A DNA stretch of 64,000 nucleotides, taken from the NCBI GenBank assembly GCA_020746995.1, contig JAGPXD010000001.1, positions 2,170,001 to 2,234,000 of the forward strand, written 5' to 3'. The position numbers were made by a program, and so were the translations under genes. This stretch comes from Plectosphaerella cucumerina. Lineage: Eukaryota; Ascomycota; Sordariomycetes; Glomerellales; Plectosphaerellaceae. Under the pieces are notes generated by a model. The model was not told the origin of the DNA and searched no databases. It saw only the letters and a program-made list of their open reading frames with translations. Every line of letters begins with the position of its first letter. The first letter of the stretch is position 1. Positions 43,477 to 54,864 of the stretch are shown piece by piece.

Positions 43477-46400
43477 GGGAGGTTCTGACTGTCGCCGGAC
43501 AGGGGGGTAGGTGCGAGCATGGACATGTCTCCAGCATGCGTAGCAGAAAGAAGTGGTAGCGAGATCTTGGTGGCCAGTCTTTTTTCTTAGTATGTAGGTC
43601 TTATTGAAGCAATTGGCGTTTGTATCTCTCCCGTGGCACGCTGCACGCCCCATCCTTCGCGATAAGCACACGCGCGCCCGCAGGGCTTGTTTCCTCCTCG
43701 CCGCCCAAGGACTGACTCGCAGACATGTACAGTTGTTTGCGACATTTCTGCCCAACTTTCAACTTCCCTCATACTACTCGCCACGTGTCGAGCAGCGACA
43801 TCGCAGCTCCTCTCCCTCCCATCGTGACATATCGCACCGATTGCGACTTCGCACGAGCTATGTGCGCCCGGGGCGACAAGCGGGCCACTCTCCGGCTCCG
43901 GATCCGAGTGCCGCTCCCGTCTGATATATCGCATCACCAATGTGCGGGTGATCGGCTAGATAGATTGGCCAGCGGTGGAGGAGGGGGGCTCGGAAGAGGG
44001 CGTCGGAGGCGCATGTCGCGTCACACGGCGGCGCCTGGCAGGACGGGACTCGTTATCATATGTCAGGGCAGGCGAGTCGGGGCATGCTGCATGGCTTGTC
44101 TGTGCTGAAGGCGAGGGGAGGACTGTCAGGATCTATGACATTGCATTGTTACGGCGGCAGCGCTCACTGGCAGCAGATATAAAGCAAGCCGTTCTGCCGC
44201 ACCATGAAAGCTTCATGCGCCGGGGAACGGGAACGTGGCCCCGATTCGACACCCGGAGGTGACGGGGCGAGCCCAAGGCGTCGAGGACTCGCTCTTGCAG
44301 TCTTCGATACAGACACATCACACCGACTGTAGATCAATGGCTCCAGCGTGGCCCGCCGAGCGTGCGTGTATGGCCGCCGCCCGCATTGCATTGCAGGACA
44401 TGTGGTGAACGAGAGCGGTCCCCACCCGCCACACCGCTCGACCTTGGACGTGATCGGATGTGGCTCCCCCGTGGTCTTTGTTACCGATTTTCATTGTGGC
44501 CAAGGGTTGCGATAATCCTTCTCCGTTTTGATATGTCCCGGCCAAGCAGATGATCTGCCAGACGGAGCATCCTCATCGGATACGTCTAACGGCAGTAGAC
44601 AGCTGTCGTCCTGATAGCTGATAGCTGTAGGATTGGCAGGATGGAACAAGCACTGTTACCTGCAGTACGCATGCCGCCTTGCTGGCGCCACCGTTCGATC
44701 AAATGAGCGACGAGGCTGGGGATGGCTGACGAGATAATGGTCCCTCCGGTGTGGAGGCACGACAGGTCGGTGAGAGATCGTATCCTGGATTCGGGGTAGG
44801 TATGTTGCGGCCGTTGTTCGTGGGATGAGAGCGTAACCAGCTGAGGCTAAGGTCTGGAAGGGGCCACGACATCGAGCAGCCATCGGCCATTGCCACATGC
44901 AACTGCAAGGCCAGACCCTACCCAAAGTGGGAGGATGTCCGCGCAGCCCCTTGGTCTGCATGGCGTTCGGGGATTTGGCCGCGCTCGATTCATAGGACGA
45001 GGCCAGTATTGTAAGATGAGACGGAGTCTTGCTTCAGCCACAACGTATTTCGACTGGCCTGATGGTGATGCCAGCAAGTGAACAGAGCAAGCAGCTCAAG
45101 CAGGTCTCCCAGCTCCTCGCCTGTGTGACCTTCGCAGGCACCAATGAGCCCGACAAAGTTGTGGTCGAATTTACCCGGCAAGGGGGAAAGACCTAAGCTA
45201 TCAAGGTGAGAAAGCCGAGAGGCCGGTCCGAGAAGGGCGATCCTATGGAGAAGGTGAGCTTTTGCCGCTGCTTGATGAGTGAGTGGGCCCTGAAGCATTG
45301 TCTTTCACGGCAGGCCGCGGGTGTCGCGAACATGGAGCCGGCGGCCCTGGAGTGAAGTCGAGGCTCCGCGCACCGACGTGCCGGCAACGGAGGGGTGGGA
45401 GGGGCTGTGGAAGCGCATCGCGAGTGAGGCAATGTGGCCCCCTGAAGTTCCAATGGCAGAAGAATGGCTCCTATCAGCTAGGAAGTGGACTGGAATATCC
45501 TGTGCCGTGACAGGCGGGGTTCCGTGATGTGCTTTCTCTGTGTTGACCTCCGGAGGGTGCTGCAGGCTGTGATTCGCGGGGTATTTTGAAGAGATTCTCC
45601 ATGACGGCCAGGGGTGTGACCATGTCATGCCTGGCTGGCATGCCCGCATGGTGCTTGGAGCGACAAGAAAGTTGAAGTAAAACCAAGCCCCGTTGACTTG
45701 AAGGGTCAATTGCGCCGAGTGTGAAAATGACCTGCCCGGTTTCAAGATGGCGTTGGCAGAGGGTTCCCGCCAGATTGGCGAGGTGTCAGAAGTATGTGCC
45801 ACAGCCGATATGCAGGATCTTGCAGGCCATTTCTGTCATAGGCCACTGCATGTGTGGTGTAGAGTGCTGGCCCCGGCAGTGACACGACCCTGTTCGTGAT
45901 GCTGGGAACGACGGAACAATCAACTTCGGCTCGGGGATGGCTGACCGAGCACGATGACGCGATGGGTGAAGTGCTCTGGAATCACGACTCTCGGGAAGCG
46001 CCCGTGAAGGTGTTGTGTCGGACTCGGAGAAGATATCCAATCTCGGCTTCCGCTGGCTGTTCCGGCACACCTTTTTGCGAACAGCTTGCGGCGAGAGAAC
46101 AACTGGGAAGCCGAGTGGCTGGGTCCCACGGATTTGGTCGGCGGACGCCCGCAAGTTCCAGGACTCGAAGCGGTGACGGAACCTCTAACCAGGGCCCCCA
46201 GTCAATGCCGAGGGGAAATGCAGGCACCGAGTGCCATTCGAGACGGTTGATTGCCAGGATGCAGGCGGCATGGCGAGGTAGTGGCGGGTAAACTGCTCCA
46301 GGCGATGCGCAGTCGTTTTTGGATGCAGTCCATCGGAAGACCGAAACAGACACCCGCGACGGAATTGATGATTTTGCATGAGTCCGAGTCAATGCTGAAG

Positions 46401-48215
46401 TGCTGACATTGCAGCAAGCCTAGGCCGACTAAAGGAGATGAAGGTGGATTTGACACGATCATGATGGTCTGGTGAAAGTTGACGATGATTGCTGCAAAAT
46501 CAGCGGCGATGACGCCTGCCAAAGACGTGATGGAAACATCCGTAAGTTGGGCAGGTGCATGTGGGGCCCCGCTCACGGCACCTGCCACGCCACGGTTCAG
46601 GACGCCCCCTGAAGGCCAGTGGTGCCTTCCCTTGTTTCCCAGACCACTGCCTTCCATTCCGTTGACGTGCTCGGAAGGAGCCATGGGGGGATCATCTTGG
46701 GCATGTGTTGGGCGGACTTCCGTCTTCCATGTTGGATCATCAGTGGCACCGTGACCTTCCATGTTCCGCAGTTTGCCTCCTCCTCCAGCACCCTCTCTGG
46801 TCGATCAAGGCCGTTGAAGCTGTCGCCGTATCGCCACCATGCCTCAGACAGCCACATGGGATCTGACCGCTGTTTCTCCGTTTTGAACGACGTTCCGATT
46901 CAGGGCACCCCCAGATGCACACCATCGACAGAATGTAACCCCGAGACGTCGACTGCGAGTCCGGCAATGAACACCGGCTTCGACCAGCGAATCGGCTTCA
47001 GCCCAGCTTCCCGTCAGAAGGAAACTTCAGAGTGCGCCCCCCTTTCCACAACCACCATCAAGTACCCGGACGCCCAGCCCAGGCGGCCACGAACAAGCAT
47101 TGGTTCCAGACGAGATGTGGGATGAACACACAGGGCCTCTTCACCGGGCCTTCTCTGATTTCACTGTCCGCCCAATTCAGTCCCTCTCGACCCCTCGACC
47201 ATCCATCCCATCCATCCGAGCCTCCCACCAAGCTGCATGCACTGCACTGCACGACAGGGAAGAAGCACCGCCAACAGGGTCCGGCCCGAAGGAGCACGTC
47301 AACTACAGCAGAATCATGTCGGTCTATCATCGTCTGCAGTTCATTTCCACAGGGTGCCATTCAAGCTCGCTCACATCCCTGCTAGATGCGTTGCTTGCTG
47401 CCCCTCGTCTCGGCGCACCCCCCCTTACCCCGACACTCGCTGCCCGCCGCCGCCATCTTCGTCCCCAAGCTATACCTCTCGATCAAGCATACGGAGCCGG
47501 CGCTGGTCCGACTCTGCATTCGATTCGCAAGAGATTTCCCGAGATTGCCTGGACGAAGGCTCTCCAACGCTTGACCTCAGATAACATGTCGCTCTATGAC
47601 TGGCCGTGCCTCGCCAACCCGTCGTGTGCTGGTTCCCCGCCACGCGCAGCGGCCTGCACCTCCCCTTCGCCCAAACGGTACCCTGCACACTTACTCGACG
47701 CTCCGGGCGCCTGGGAGATGAAGTGATTGACACACTACAGAGGCCCCCCTGCGCCGTCAGGACGACCCCGAGCCAACTTTTGCTGGTGCCGGTGGGGTTG
47801 AAGCTCTTGCGAAGACGGCCCTTCCCCTGTGCCCTGATCCCACCTCTCGTTGACGAGATGCCTTCCTAGAATGAGGATAAATGTCCCATCATCCGGCGCC
47901 GGCTCGTAGGCGTTACTGCCCGAACTTCTTTCCTTTTTTCGTACAGACTGTTCATCTACAACATCTCTTTCCTCACCAGAAAAACGGCCGTAGTTGCCTC
48001 AGCCCGTTCTCACTTCCTCATATACATCCCACGTTTCTGGAGACTGCCCCCGCGCCCCTCCACTCTCTCCCTTGCCCATCCCCAAGCGTCCCCATTACCC
48101 CAGACCAATACTCAGCCCTGAGGCGTCCCTCATTAGGCAGTTGGATCCTGGACCCCTTCGTCTCCTGCGGGATCATCCCACTCTCATCCCACGCCAACGA
48201 TACTTTCACGTCACC
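43477..48215. other. 4.7 kb stretch without a supportable gene
   Basis: Many frames of 60-210 codons exist on both strands (for example 46202-46762 minus and 47100-47726 plus), but none shows a domain, plausible splice partners or protein-like composition. A short TGATAGC duplication lies near 44612-44625. The last 800 bp are C/T-rich and probably the promoter and leader of the dehydrogenase gene. No tRNA or rRNA was recognised. Confidence 0.45.
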
Positions 48216-49655
48216 ATGGCTCCAGCCGCCACGGGAGAGCTTGCGCCAATGCAGCTACCCGTCCACAACTCCAAGGCCTCCACGATCAGTGCGTCTGTTC
48301 TGCATGGTCCCAGAGACCTGCGCATGGTTAGTGCCCCTGCTCTTCCTCGAACCCGTGGGGTTGAGATGGAGGTGACACCACGCCTACCGCCTCATTCCAC
48401 TTCAAGGCCATGCTCTTCTCGCCTATCCCCGCCTTGCATTTCTCGCGCTAGCTTACGGGCAGGCTGACACTCAATACAGGAGACAAGAACGATCGAGGAC
48501 CCTGGTGTTGGTCAGCTCCAGATCTCCGTCAAGAAGACCGGCATCTGCGGCTCCGATGTTAGCTACTACAAAAAGTTTGCCAATGGTGATCTTTGTGCTT
48601 GCCAGCCCCTCTCTCTTGGCCACGAGTCCTCGGGTGTTGTCGTTGCCATTGGGCCTGACGTCAAGGGCTTCAAGGTCGGTGACCGGGTCGCGCTTGAGGT
48701 CGGCGTTCCCTGCAGCCAGTGTACCACCTGCCGCAAGGGCAGATACAACCTCTGCAAGAAGTTGAGATTCAGGAGCAGCGCCAAGACCTTCCCCCACTAC
48801 CAGGGCACCCTTCAAGATAGGATCAATCACCCCGCCTATTGGTGCCACAAGATCCCGGACAGCGTGTCTTTCGATGCCGCCGCTCTCCTCGAGCCGCTCT
48901 CCGTCGCCATTCATGCCGTCAACAGAGCAAAGCCTGAGCCAGGTTCGACGGCGCTCGTCATTGGTGCTGGCACTGTCGGTCTCCTCACAGCGGCCATGGC
49001 TCGCCAGGCGGGCTGCTCCAGCGTTACCATCACAGACGTGGACGAGGGACGAGTCAACTATGCCATCAAGAAAGGCTTTGCGACTCACGGCTATGTGGTG
49101 CCCGGGAACCGGTCCTTGAGCAGCAACTCGGAGTACTCTGGAGCCTCTACCCCTGCAGACCCCGGCACCATGACACCGGCCAGCATCTTCTCCGTCCAAA
49201 GCATCCAGAGCAAGTTTGATGGCGCAAAACACCTCGCCTCCGAGCTCATCAACCTCACCAAACCGCAGGATCTCGAGGACGACGATGAGCACGAGGGCGT
49301 GGATGTATCTTTCGAGTGCACCGGCAAGGAGGTCTGTATGCACACCAGTCTCTACGCCACAAAACCTGGCGGCAAGGTCGTCATGGTCGGCATGGGCACC
49401 CCCGTTCAGACGCTGCCGCTGTCCGTGGCGCACCTGAGGGAGATCGATATCCTCGGCATCTTCCGCTATGCCAACACGTACCCGACGGGCATCCAGCTTC
49501 TCTGCGCCAAGGGCCGAGCCGGCCTCCCCAGCCTGGACGACATGGTGACCCACCGATTCCAGGGGCTGCACAACGCGTCCAAGGCTTTCGAGCTGGCGAG
49601 CCGGACTGTTGATGACGACGGTAATTTGGTGCTCAAGGTTGTCATTGAGGCTTAA
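48216..49655 (+). CDS. Sorbitol-dehydrogenase-like zinc alcohol dehydrogenase
   Basis: Two exons (48216-48326, 48480-49655; 153-nt intron, phase 0) encode 428 residues, longer than the usual 350-390. It is a medium-chain dehydrogenase/reductase of the sorbitol/xylitol/L-arabitol group. Zinc ligands are visible in GICGSDVSYY and GHESSG. The structural zinc cysteines are C-x2-C-x2-C-x7-C in PCSQCTTCRKGRYNLC. The Rossmann motif is VIGAGTVGLLTAAMA, followed by ITDVDEGRV; the aspartate favours NAD over NADP. Between the Rossmann strands, residues about 245-283 form a Ser/Thr/Pro-rich insert (from VPGNRSLSSNSEYSG to the FDGAKHLASEL helix) absent from ordinary members. Probable role: polyol-ketose interconversion; the exact sugar alcohol is unknown. 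Confidence 0.9.
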
Positions 49656-50269
49656 AATGCTCCTGGGCGGCAGTTGAACCGCGTTGACCGGCTGCACGCC
49701 TTTAGACCTGCAGCCACTTCTGGTTTTGGCAGGATAGGCAGACTCTCGGCAGTTGGCCTGCAGCTGGGGGTGTCATCCCATGCAAGAAAAACAAGCTGAT
49801 TTACGAAGGGTTATCTCTTTTGGCGTCTACATTTTTCATGCGGAGTGTGGCTTGCTCATCTGACGGCAGGTTGGAATGGCTTTGGTTTGACGTTGGAGGA
49901 TGAAATTTTGGGAGGGCAGGCAAATTGGGTTTTCAAAGCACGTCAATGGTTTACTTCTCGGACTTAGATAGACTCCGTAGATACAGGTTGGCTGGAGGAG
50001 ATACAATGACTTCGGACCAAGACTCTCGCATTACTTTTCACTGCCGAGCTTCGCAAACATGTTGTGACATGAAGTCAATTCTACTTGTAGTCACCCGGTC
50101 TGGCTCATCCAGACCGGGCCGTATGCGAGAGGCTCCTTAATCATGTCCCGCCAACTCCGAAGAGGGCGACAATCCACCCCCCTCTGAGATCAAACACCAA
50201 AACGCCATGCATTCGTTACCCCGTCCCTGCCCCTGATGCATAATGAACTGCCAAACAACCGCCCACCGC
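49656..50269. other. Intergenic, convergent
   Basis: 614 bp between convergent stop codons; short frames only. No gene seen. Confidence 0.5.
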
Positions 50270-51583
50270 TCAGAGCATAAGGTCACCGGCGCCCTGGAGG
50301 ATGAACCCGCCCGAGCCGCCGCCGGGACTATCCCAGACGGGTAGCTTGGACCGCTGCTCGCGGGTCTTGGCAGCTTCGATGATCTCGAAGCGGCGGCCGA
50401 GGGTGCGCACGTCGTTGACGCTCTGCATAATGTCGTTGAGGAGGGAGACGAGCTGGACGTCGTTCTCCTCGCAGACAATCTCGCGGCGGAAGGCGTCAAT
50501 GTCCGAGGGCTCGATGAGGTCAAGGCGGCCGACGAGGGCCTGAATCTGCCGCAGGATGACGTTGGAGGGCGTCGTCTGGCCGGAGCCCGGGGCGGGGGTG
50601 GCGGAGAGGTCCTCACCCGACACGTAGGCGGACGGAAGGCGGGCAAGGTAGGTGGAGACGAGGTTGATGCGGGAGTGGAGCATCTTGATGGCATTGGCTT
50701 TTGCGGTAAGGGCGGCAATGAGCTCCTCGTCTTCGGGGGACAGGATGAGGTCCTCGGCGTCGGAGGCGGCCTTGCTCTTTCCCTTGCCCTTAGCCTTGGC
50801 GGCGGACGCCTGCTGCTTCTTCTTGGCGTCGCTCGGGGGTTCCGTAAAGGTGGCGTTGCCGCTTCCGCGGGCGACGAAGTCGACGCTGATCATCTCGGCC
50901 TCGCCCGTCTCGACTGTATATGCGATCTCGCGGAAGCGCAGCTTCAGCGCCTCGGGGGCCTCCTCGCCTTCCTCGAGCATCTTGTTGTCACCCTCGGTGT
51001 CGGGGTTGGCGCTGTCGTCAACCTCGTAGCTGCTCTCGTACACGGTCAGGGGCAGCTTGCCCCCAACGGAGTGGCCCTGGATCTCTCCGGCATCGAAACC
51101 GAGGAGGATGGCGGACTCGTTGATCTTGAGGAAGTCGTTGTGGATGTGCATGAGGTCGGGGAAGGGGCCGGCCTTTGGGATGAGGGTATACCAGCCGACG
51201 AAGTCGAGGTTGCGGTCCTTATGGACGAGGCGCACTGGAGGTGGAAGTTAGACGAGGTCCTAATGTGCGACGGGGCCTAGGAATGGGGGCAACTGACGCT
51301 GCTCTATCCGCTCATTCGTATGGCCTATGTTGAGGCGGTAGGTGGAGGGAGTTCTGGGGTGGCTGTCGACAAAGCAGTCAAAGGCATGCTCCATCGTGAC
51401 CTCGCGGCCATTGTGCTGGCCGAGGATTCCACCGACGATGGGGCCTTCTTGCTCTCGGAGGGTGTGTCGCGTGATGTAGTCGGAGATGCTGAGGAGGACG
51501 AGCGGATGGAGGACGGCCTGGAGTTCTGACGGCTGGGTGGAGAGGAGGGTGTTGCCGGGCGCGGAGGCCGCCTCGGACGCCAT
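50270..51583 (-). CDS. CSN6: COP9 signalosome subunit 6 (CSN6)
   Basis: Two exons (51583-51298, 51234-50270; 63-nt intron, donor GTCAGT) encode 416 residues. The MPN domain starts at LQAVLHPLVLLSISDYITRH with the family block GPIVGGILGQHNGREVTMEHAFD. The metal-binding JAMM residues (H-x-H-x7-S-x2-D) are absent where CSN5 would have them, as expected of CSN6, which is a scaffold. The C-terminal half has the helical region of the family (AKANAIKMLHSRINLVSTYL, LLNDIMQSVNDVRTLG) after a Lys/Ala-rich low-complexity loop (KKKQQASAAKAKGKGKSKAA). The signalosome removes Nedd8 from cullins; in fungi it controls development. The ATG at 51583 is preferred to 51697 because the family N terminus begins there. 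Rpn8 was considered, but GWYTLIPKAGPFPDLMHIHN fits CSN6 better. Confidence 0.9.
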
Positions 51584-52594
51584 GTTGACGGTGACGATTG
51601 TTATGTTCTGGCTTTTGGGTAGGTTTCTGGTCGGGATTGGGTGTGGGTGCTGTGTTGAAAGAGGTGCGGTTGTTGGAGGGGAGCGGTCGGGTTGCATGAC
51701 GGATCGAGGTTCACGGTTGGCGCCTGCCTGCCAAACGGAGCTAGAGCCTGGAGCTCACCTTGAAAGATGGCGCTAAAGAGGTGTTGCCCCGCGGTGTGGC
51801 TGGAAGGAGCTGCGCCACAAATCTGCCACAGAGCTGTTAGTGCCCCCTTTTCATGTTTCTCTTGGATATCAGATGGATGGATGGTGACGAAGGAAGCAGA
51901 ATATTGCGTTTGAGAACATCAGGGTCTTCAAGGGACTCAGGAAGTTTCAGTGATTGGACCTTCTGATGCACGAGGAAAGTTGGGCTGGACTGTGCATACA
52001 GTGAACCACTGCAGGAAGCCTCCTGCCCGGCTGGCTTCAGCAGCCCTGACAAGGCAGCCAACTTGTTACTTTATAGACACTTGAAAGACATTTTGTTCTT
52101 AAGTTCCTATATATCAGGTTTTGAGCTTGCATCTTCCAAAAGAAGGTTCCAATGGCTGCGTGAAGGATTAATCCGCACGCCCGATTTACTCATCTCGGGC
52201 CAGCCTCGTCCGTTCCGGCTTCCAGTTGTCTTCAATGGCTCACGTTGCTTCCGAGTAAATGTTCTATGAATATTCCTCAAAAACTGTGATCTATTCTTCC
52301 TTCCGCCGCAGCAAGTACCTGCGCCTCTTTGTGCCTTGTCGCAGCTCCATGCATTGAGCCCGTGCTGCCACGCATTTCAATGGCACAAAGAACCCCCAGC
52401 CTGCCGTATCTTGCGCAAACCACCAGCTCCCCAGCCCCCGCTCGGCTTTGTACCTCAAACCCCTCCACGGGAGCTGCTGTCAAGCTGACAGGAACAAGAC
52501 CAAATATCCAGACGTCAACTCATCTTACTCCTCTGGGACTTTTAATCTTGACATCTGATCAGCAACCCGCGGCGCGGCATCTATCGCGCCAGCC
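51584..52594. other. Intergenic between divergent genes
   Basis: About 1 kb, promoters of CSN6 and of the P/Q-rich gene. No gene seen. Confidence 0.5.
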
Positions 52595-54493
52595 ATGGAC
52601 AACCGAGTCCCTCAATACCTGCCGCGTCCGGCATACTTGATGCCGTCCAATCTGGCCCAACTTCACCAAGCCCCGCCGCTGGCTCCACCTCCGCTTCCGC
52701 ACAATCACAATGCCATCTTCTCCGCACCGCATCTTCTCACGTTGAGAAATGCTGTGCCAGCCAAGCGCGGGAGCGATGAAGTCCAGTTCGTGTCGTCAAA
52801 CCCCGTCAAGAAGAGGAAGTTGGACGGATTCTCCTCACCTGCTCCGTCGCCGCCACCCCTCGGGGCTCGAGCAGCAGCACCGCCTGATGCTGCACATCAT
52901 CTTCCCCCATTGGCCCAGGCACCTCCCATCCTGCCCGTTGCGGCCAGCATTCCAACTTCAACGCCGTATTCCCATTCCGAGGCAGAAATGAGCACAACAG
53001 TGCTCCCACAAGCTTCCACAGAGGAAGCTCTTCGCCCTGATGCTCTACGAGGTGCCTCGGAGCCAGTTCTCGGTACCGTTGACTTTTCCAACATGTGGAC
53101 GGCACCATCAAGGGGCCCCAAGAGCTCTCCTGCAGTTTCCCCGAAGCAGATGCCACCGCATATTCCTCACCTTCAGATAGGCCTGGACTCTCAAACAGAT
53201 TCTCAGCCCATCTTCACCTCGAATCAGAGTCGGCCAGAGGAGGCGCCACCTTCGCAAGGCCCAACTCCGTCTCCATCGCAAGGGCACAAGCATTGTCCAC
53301 AGACCGCGTCAACACCTGCGGAGAAAGAGAACAGGGACATCCAGGGCCCGAGTTCTGAGCCTGAAGCCCCCAGCCTCATGGCGCAGCTCGACTTTCGAGG
53401 TTTGAACATGCAGTCAGAAGACTCCGAGCGGCCCGTGGAATCTTCGCACAGCGCTGATCCCTCGGGTGGCACGGTCAAAGTCGATCCTCCTCAGCATCAC
53501 CAGTCCGAAGGCCCGACCACGCAGACTCACGATGCTTCTGTGGCTGTCCAGGCCCCATCCGTGACAACTGAGGCTGTGGCAGACAGTATCACCGTTGCCA
53601 CTTCCCAACAGATGCATGAGACCGCACCCCAACATGATCTGCGCTCGTCACCATCACAGCCTTCGTTTCAGGGCCAGCAGCAAGCCGCAAATGTTCAGTG
53701 TCAAGGAAGCCCACAGCATTCGGCCAAGAGCAATTGCTATCATTGTTTCCAGGCCTGGCTAAAACGAAACGGCGCATTGATGCCACAAGGAGCCACGTTC
53801 ATAACACCCGCCGCGAAACCCCAGATGATGCCGTACCAAGTCGCCTACCAACAGCAATGGCCCCAACAAGTCGGTATGGGCAGCTTTCCAACCCCATTCC
53901 AGAACGCCGCCACGTATGCGCAGCTCCTCCGTCAACAGTCCCCCGGCACCCAGGAGCAACGGCCCCAGCACCAGCAACACGCGTCAACCGTTCCTGCAGC
54001 GCCAATCGCCCCCATGATGGCAGGCATTTCTGGTCTTTCCGCCTCGACAAACATGCCCCAGCCTTCCATGTGGAATGCCCAGCCCGCCGGTCTCCTCCAG
54101 CACACACCACAAGCACCCCGTCCGCCCCAGAACCACCCAAACGGCAAGCACATCATCGTCGACATGGCCCAGACGTGCCTCGAGTCATTCCCGTTTGAAG
54201 ACTTCGCCCAGCGGCACAATCAGCCACCAAAGCGCGTGCGAGAGATCTTTGAGGCCATCATTCAGATGCCATTGCTGAGGTGCCCAACGGACAAGCGAAG
54301 AGCGGGCAAGGTGGCGACGGCGAAGATGAAGGAGTACACCCAGGCGAAGAAGGATCTGCAGACACAGATGGCGAACGGGCAGACCCAAAACCAGGGATCG
54401 ATGCCGCAGCCTTCGGCGTGGGAGATGGCGCAGTACCTGGGACCGTCGGACGTGCCGATCCCGGGACATCTCGCCTTTCCCGGGCCCTGGTGA
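52595..54493 (+). CDS. Unrecognised P/Q-rich nuclear-type protein
   Basis: Intronless, 632 residues. It has a monopartite nuclear localisation signal, PVKKRKLD (70-77). About 400 residues of Pro/Ser/Gln-rich disorder follow, with a C-x2-C at NCYHCFQAWLKR near residue 376, and the only ordered-looking block is near the C terminus. That block (MAQTCLESFPFEDFAQRHNQ, PKRVREIFEAIIQMPLLRCP, then KRRAGKVATAKMKEY) looks like three helices with a basic face. It could be a DNA-binding or protein-protein module. The block resembles a domain I recall at the end of other uncharacterised ascomycete proteins, but I cannot name it. A transcriptional or chromatin role is a guess from the NLS and the low-complexity content. 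Confidence 0.75.
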   Translation: MDNRVPQYLPRPAYLMPSNLAQLHQAPPLAPPPLPHNHNAIFSAPHLLTLRNAVPAKRGSDEVQFVSSNPVKKRKLDGFSSPAPSPPPLGARAAAPPDAAHHLPPLAQAPPILPVAASIPTSTPYSHSEAEMSTTVLPQASTEEALRPDALRGASEPVLGTVDFSNMWTAPSRGPKSSPAVSPKQMPPHIPHLQIGLDSQTDSQPIFTSNQSRPEEAPPSQGPTPSPSQGHKHCPQTASTPAEKENRDIQGPSSEPEAPSLMAQLDFRGLNMQSEDSERPVESSHSADPSGGTVKVDPPQHHQSEGPTTQTHDASVAVQAPSVTTEAVADSITVATSQQMHETAPQHDLRSSPSQPSFQGQQQAANVQCQGSPQHSAKSNCYHCFQAWLKRNGALMPQGATFITPAAKPQMMPYQVAYQQQWPQQVGMGSFPTPFQNAATYAQLLRQQSPGTQEQRPQHQQHASTVPAAPIAPMMAGISGLSASTNMPQPSMWNAQPAGLLQHTPQAPRPPQNHPNGKHIIVDMAQTCLESFPFEDFAQRHNQPPKRVREIFEAIIQMPLLRCPTDKRRAGKVATAKMKEYTQAKKDLQTQMANGQTQNQGSMPQPSAWEMAQYLGPSDVPIPGHLAFPGPW

Positions 54494-54522
54494 GGGTTAG
54501 GCTCAGCAGTGTCGGTGACGGA

Positions 54523-54864
54523 TCATGACCAGAGAACATCGGGATCGCAGCGGAGGGTGCTGATGGTGGCGTTCTTCTCGCGGGTGGCTCGATGGAGGGC
54601 CGCGATTTCTCGCTGCAGCTGCATGGCTTCCGAGGACCTGTTCTCATCCCTGGCGCGAATGAACTTCCTCACGAGGCTGGCGTGGTCCTCCTCGTACGAG
54701 GTGCGGATGACGTGAAAGTGAACCTCACGGTCGCATCGAGCGCAGGTGTCGTTGATGTACGAGGTCTTCGTGGTCGAGGTGTGGCAGCGAGACGGCTGTT
54801 TGCATTCTTTCAGGGAGGCGAACCCGTGGCCGCAGGACATTGTTGTTTCGGTGGAGGTACACAT
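54523..54864 (-). CDS. Small Cys/His protein, unknown
   Basis: A 113-residue frame from the ATG at 54864, whose stop lies only 30 bp from the stop of the preceding gene (convergent). It has cysteines at MCTS, MSCGHG, LKECKQPSRC and DTCARCDREV, giving possible zinc pairs (C-G-H and C-x2-C), then a charged helix (FIRARDENRSSEAMQLQREI). It resembles the short M-C-T-x-x-x-x-x-C-G-H proteins common in ascomycetes. It has no signal peptide. Two nearby plus-strand frames overlap it and look like shadows. Existence is moderately supported by composition, not by splicing or domain. Confidence 0.6.
   Translation of the reverse strand: MCTSTETTMSCGHGFASLKECKQPSRCHTSTTKTSYINDTCARCDREVHFHVIRTSYEEDHASLVRKFIRARDENRSSEAMQLQREIAALHRATREKNATISTLRCDPDVLWS

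Noticed and set aside
46202..46762. 186-codon frame on the minus strand in the 4.7 kb gap
   Set aside because: No recognisable domain, overlapping frames of similar length on the other strand, and no supporting start context.
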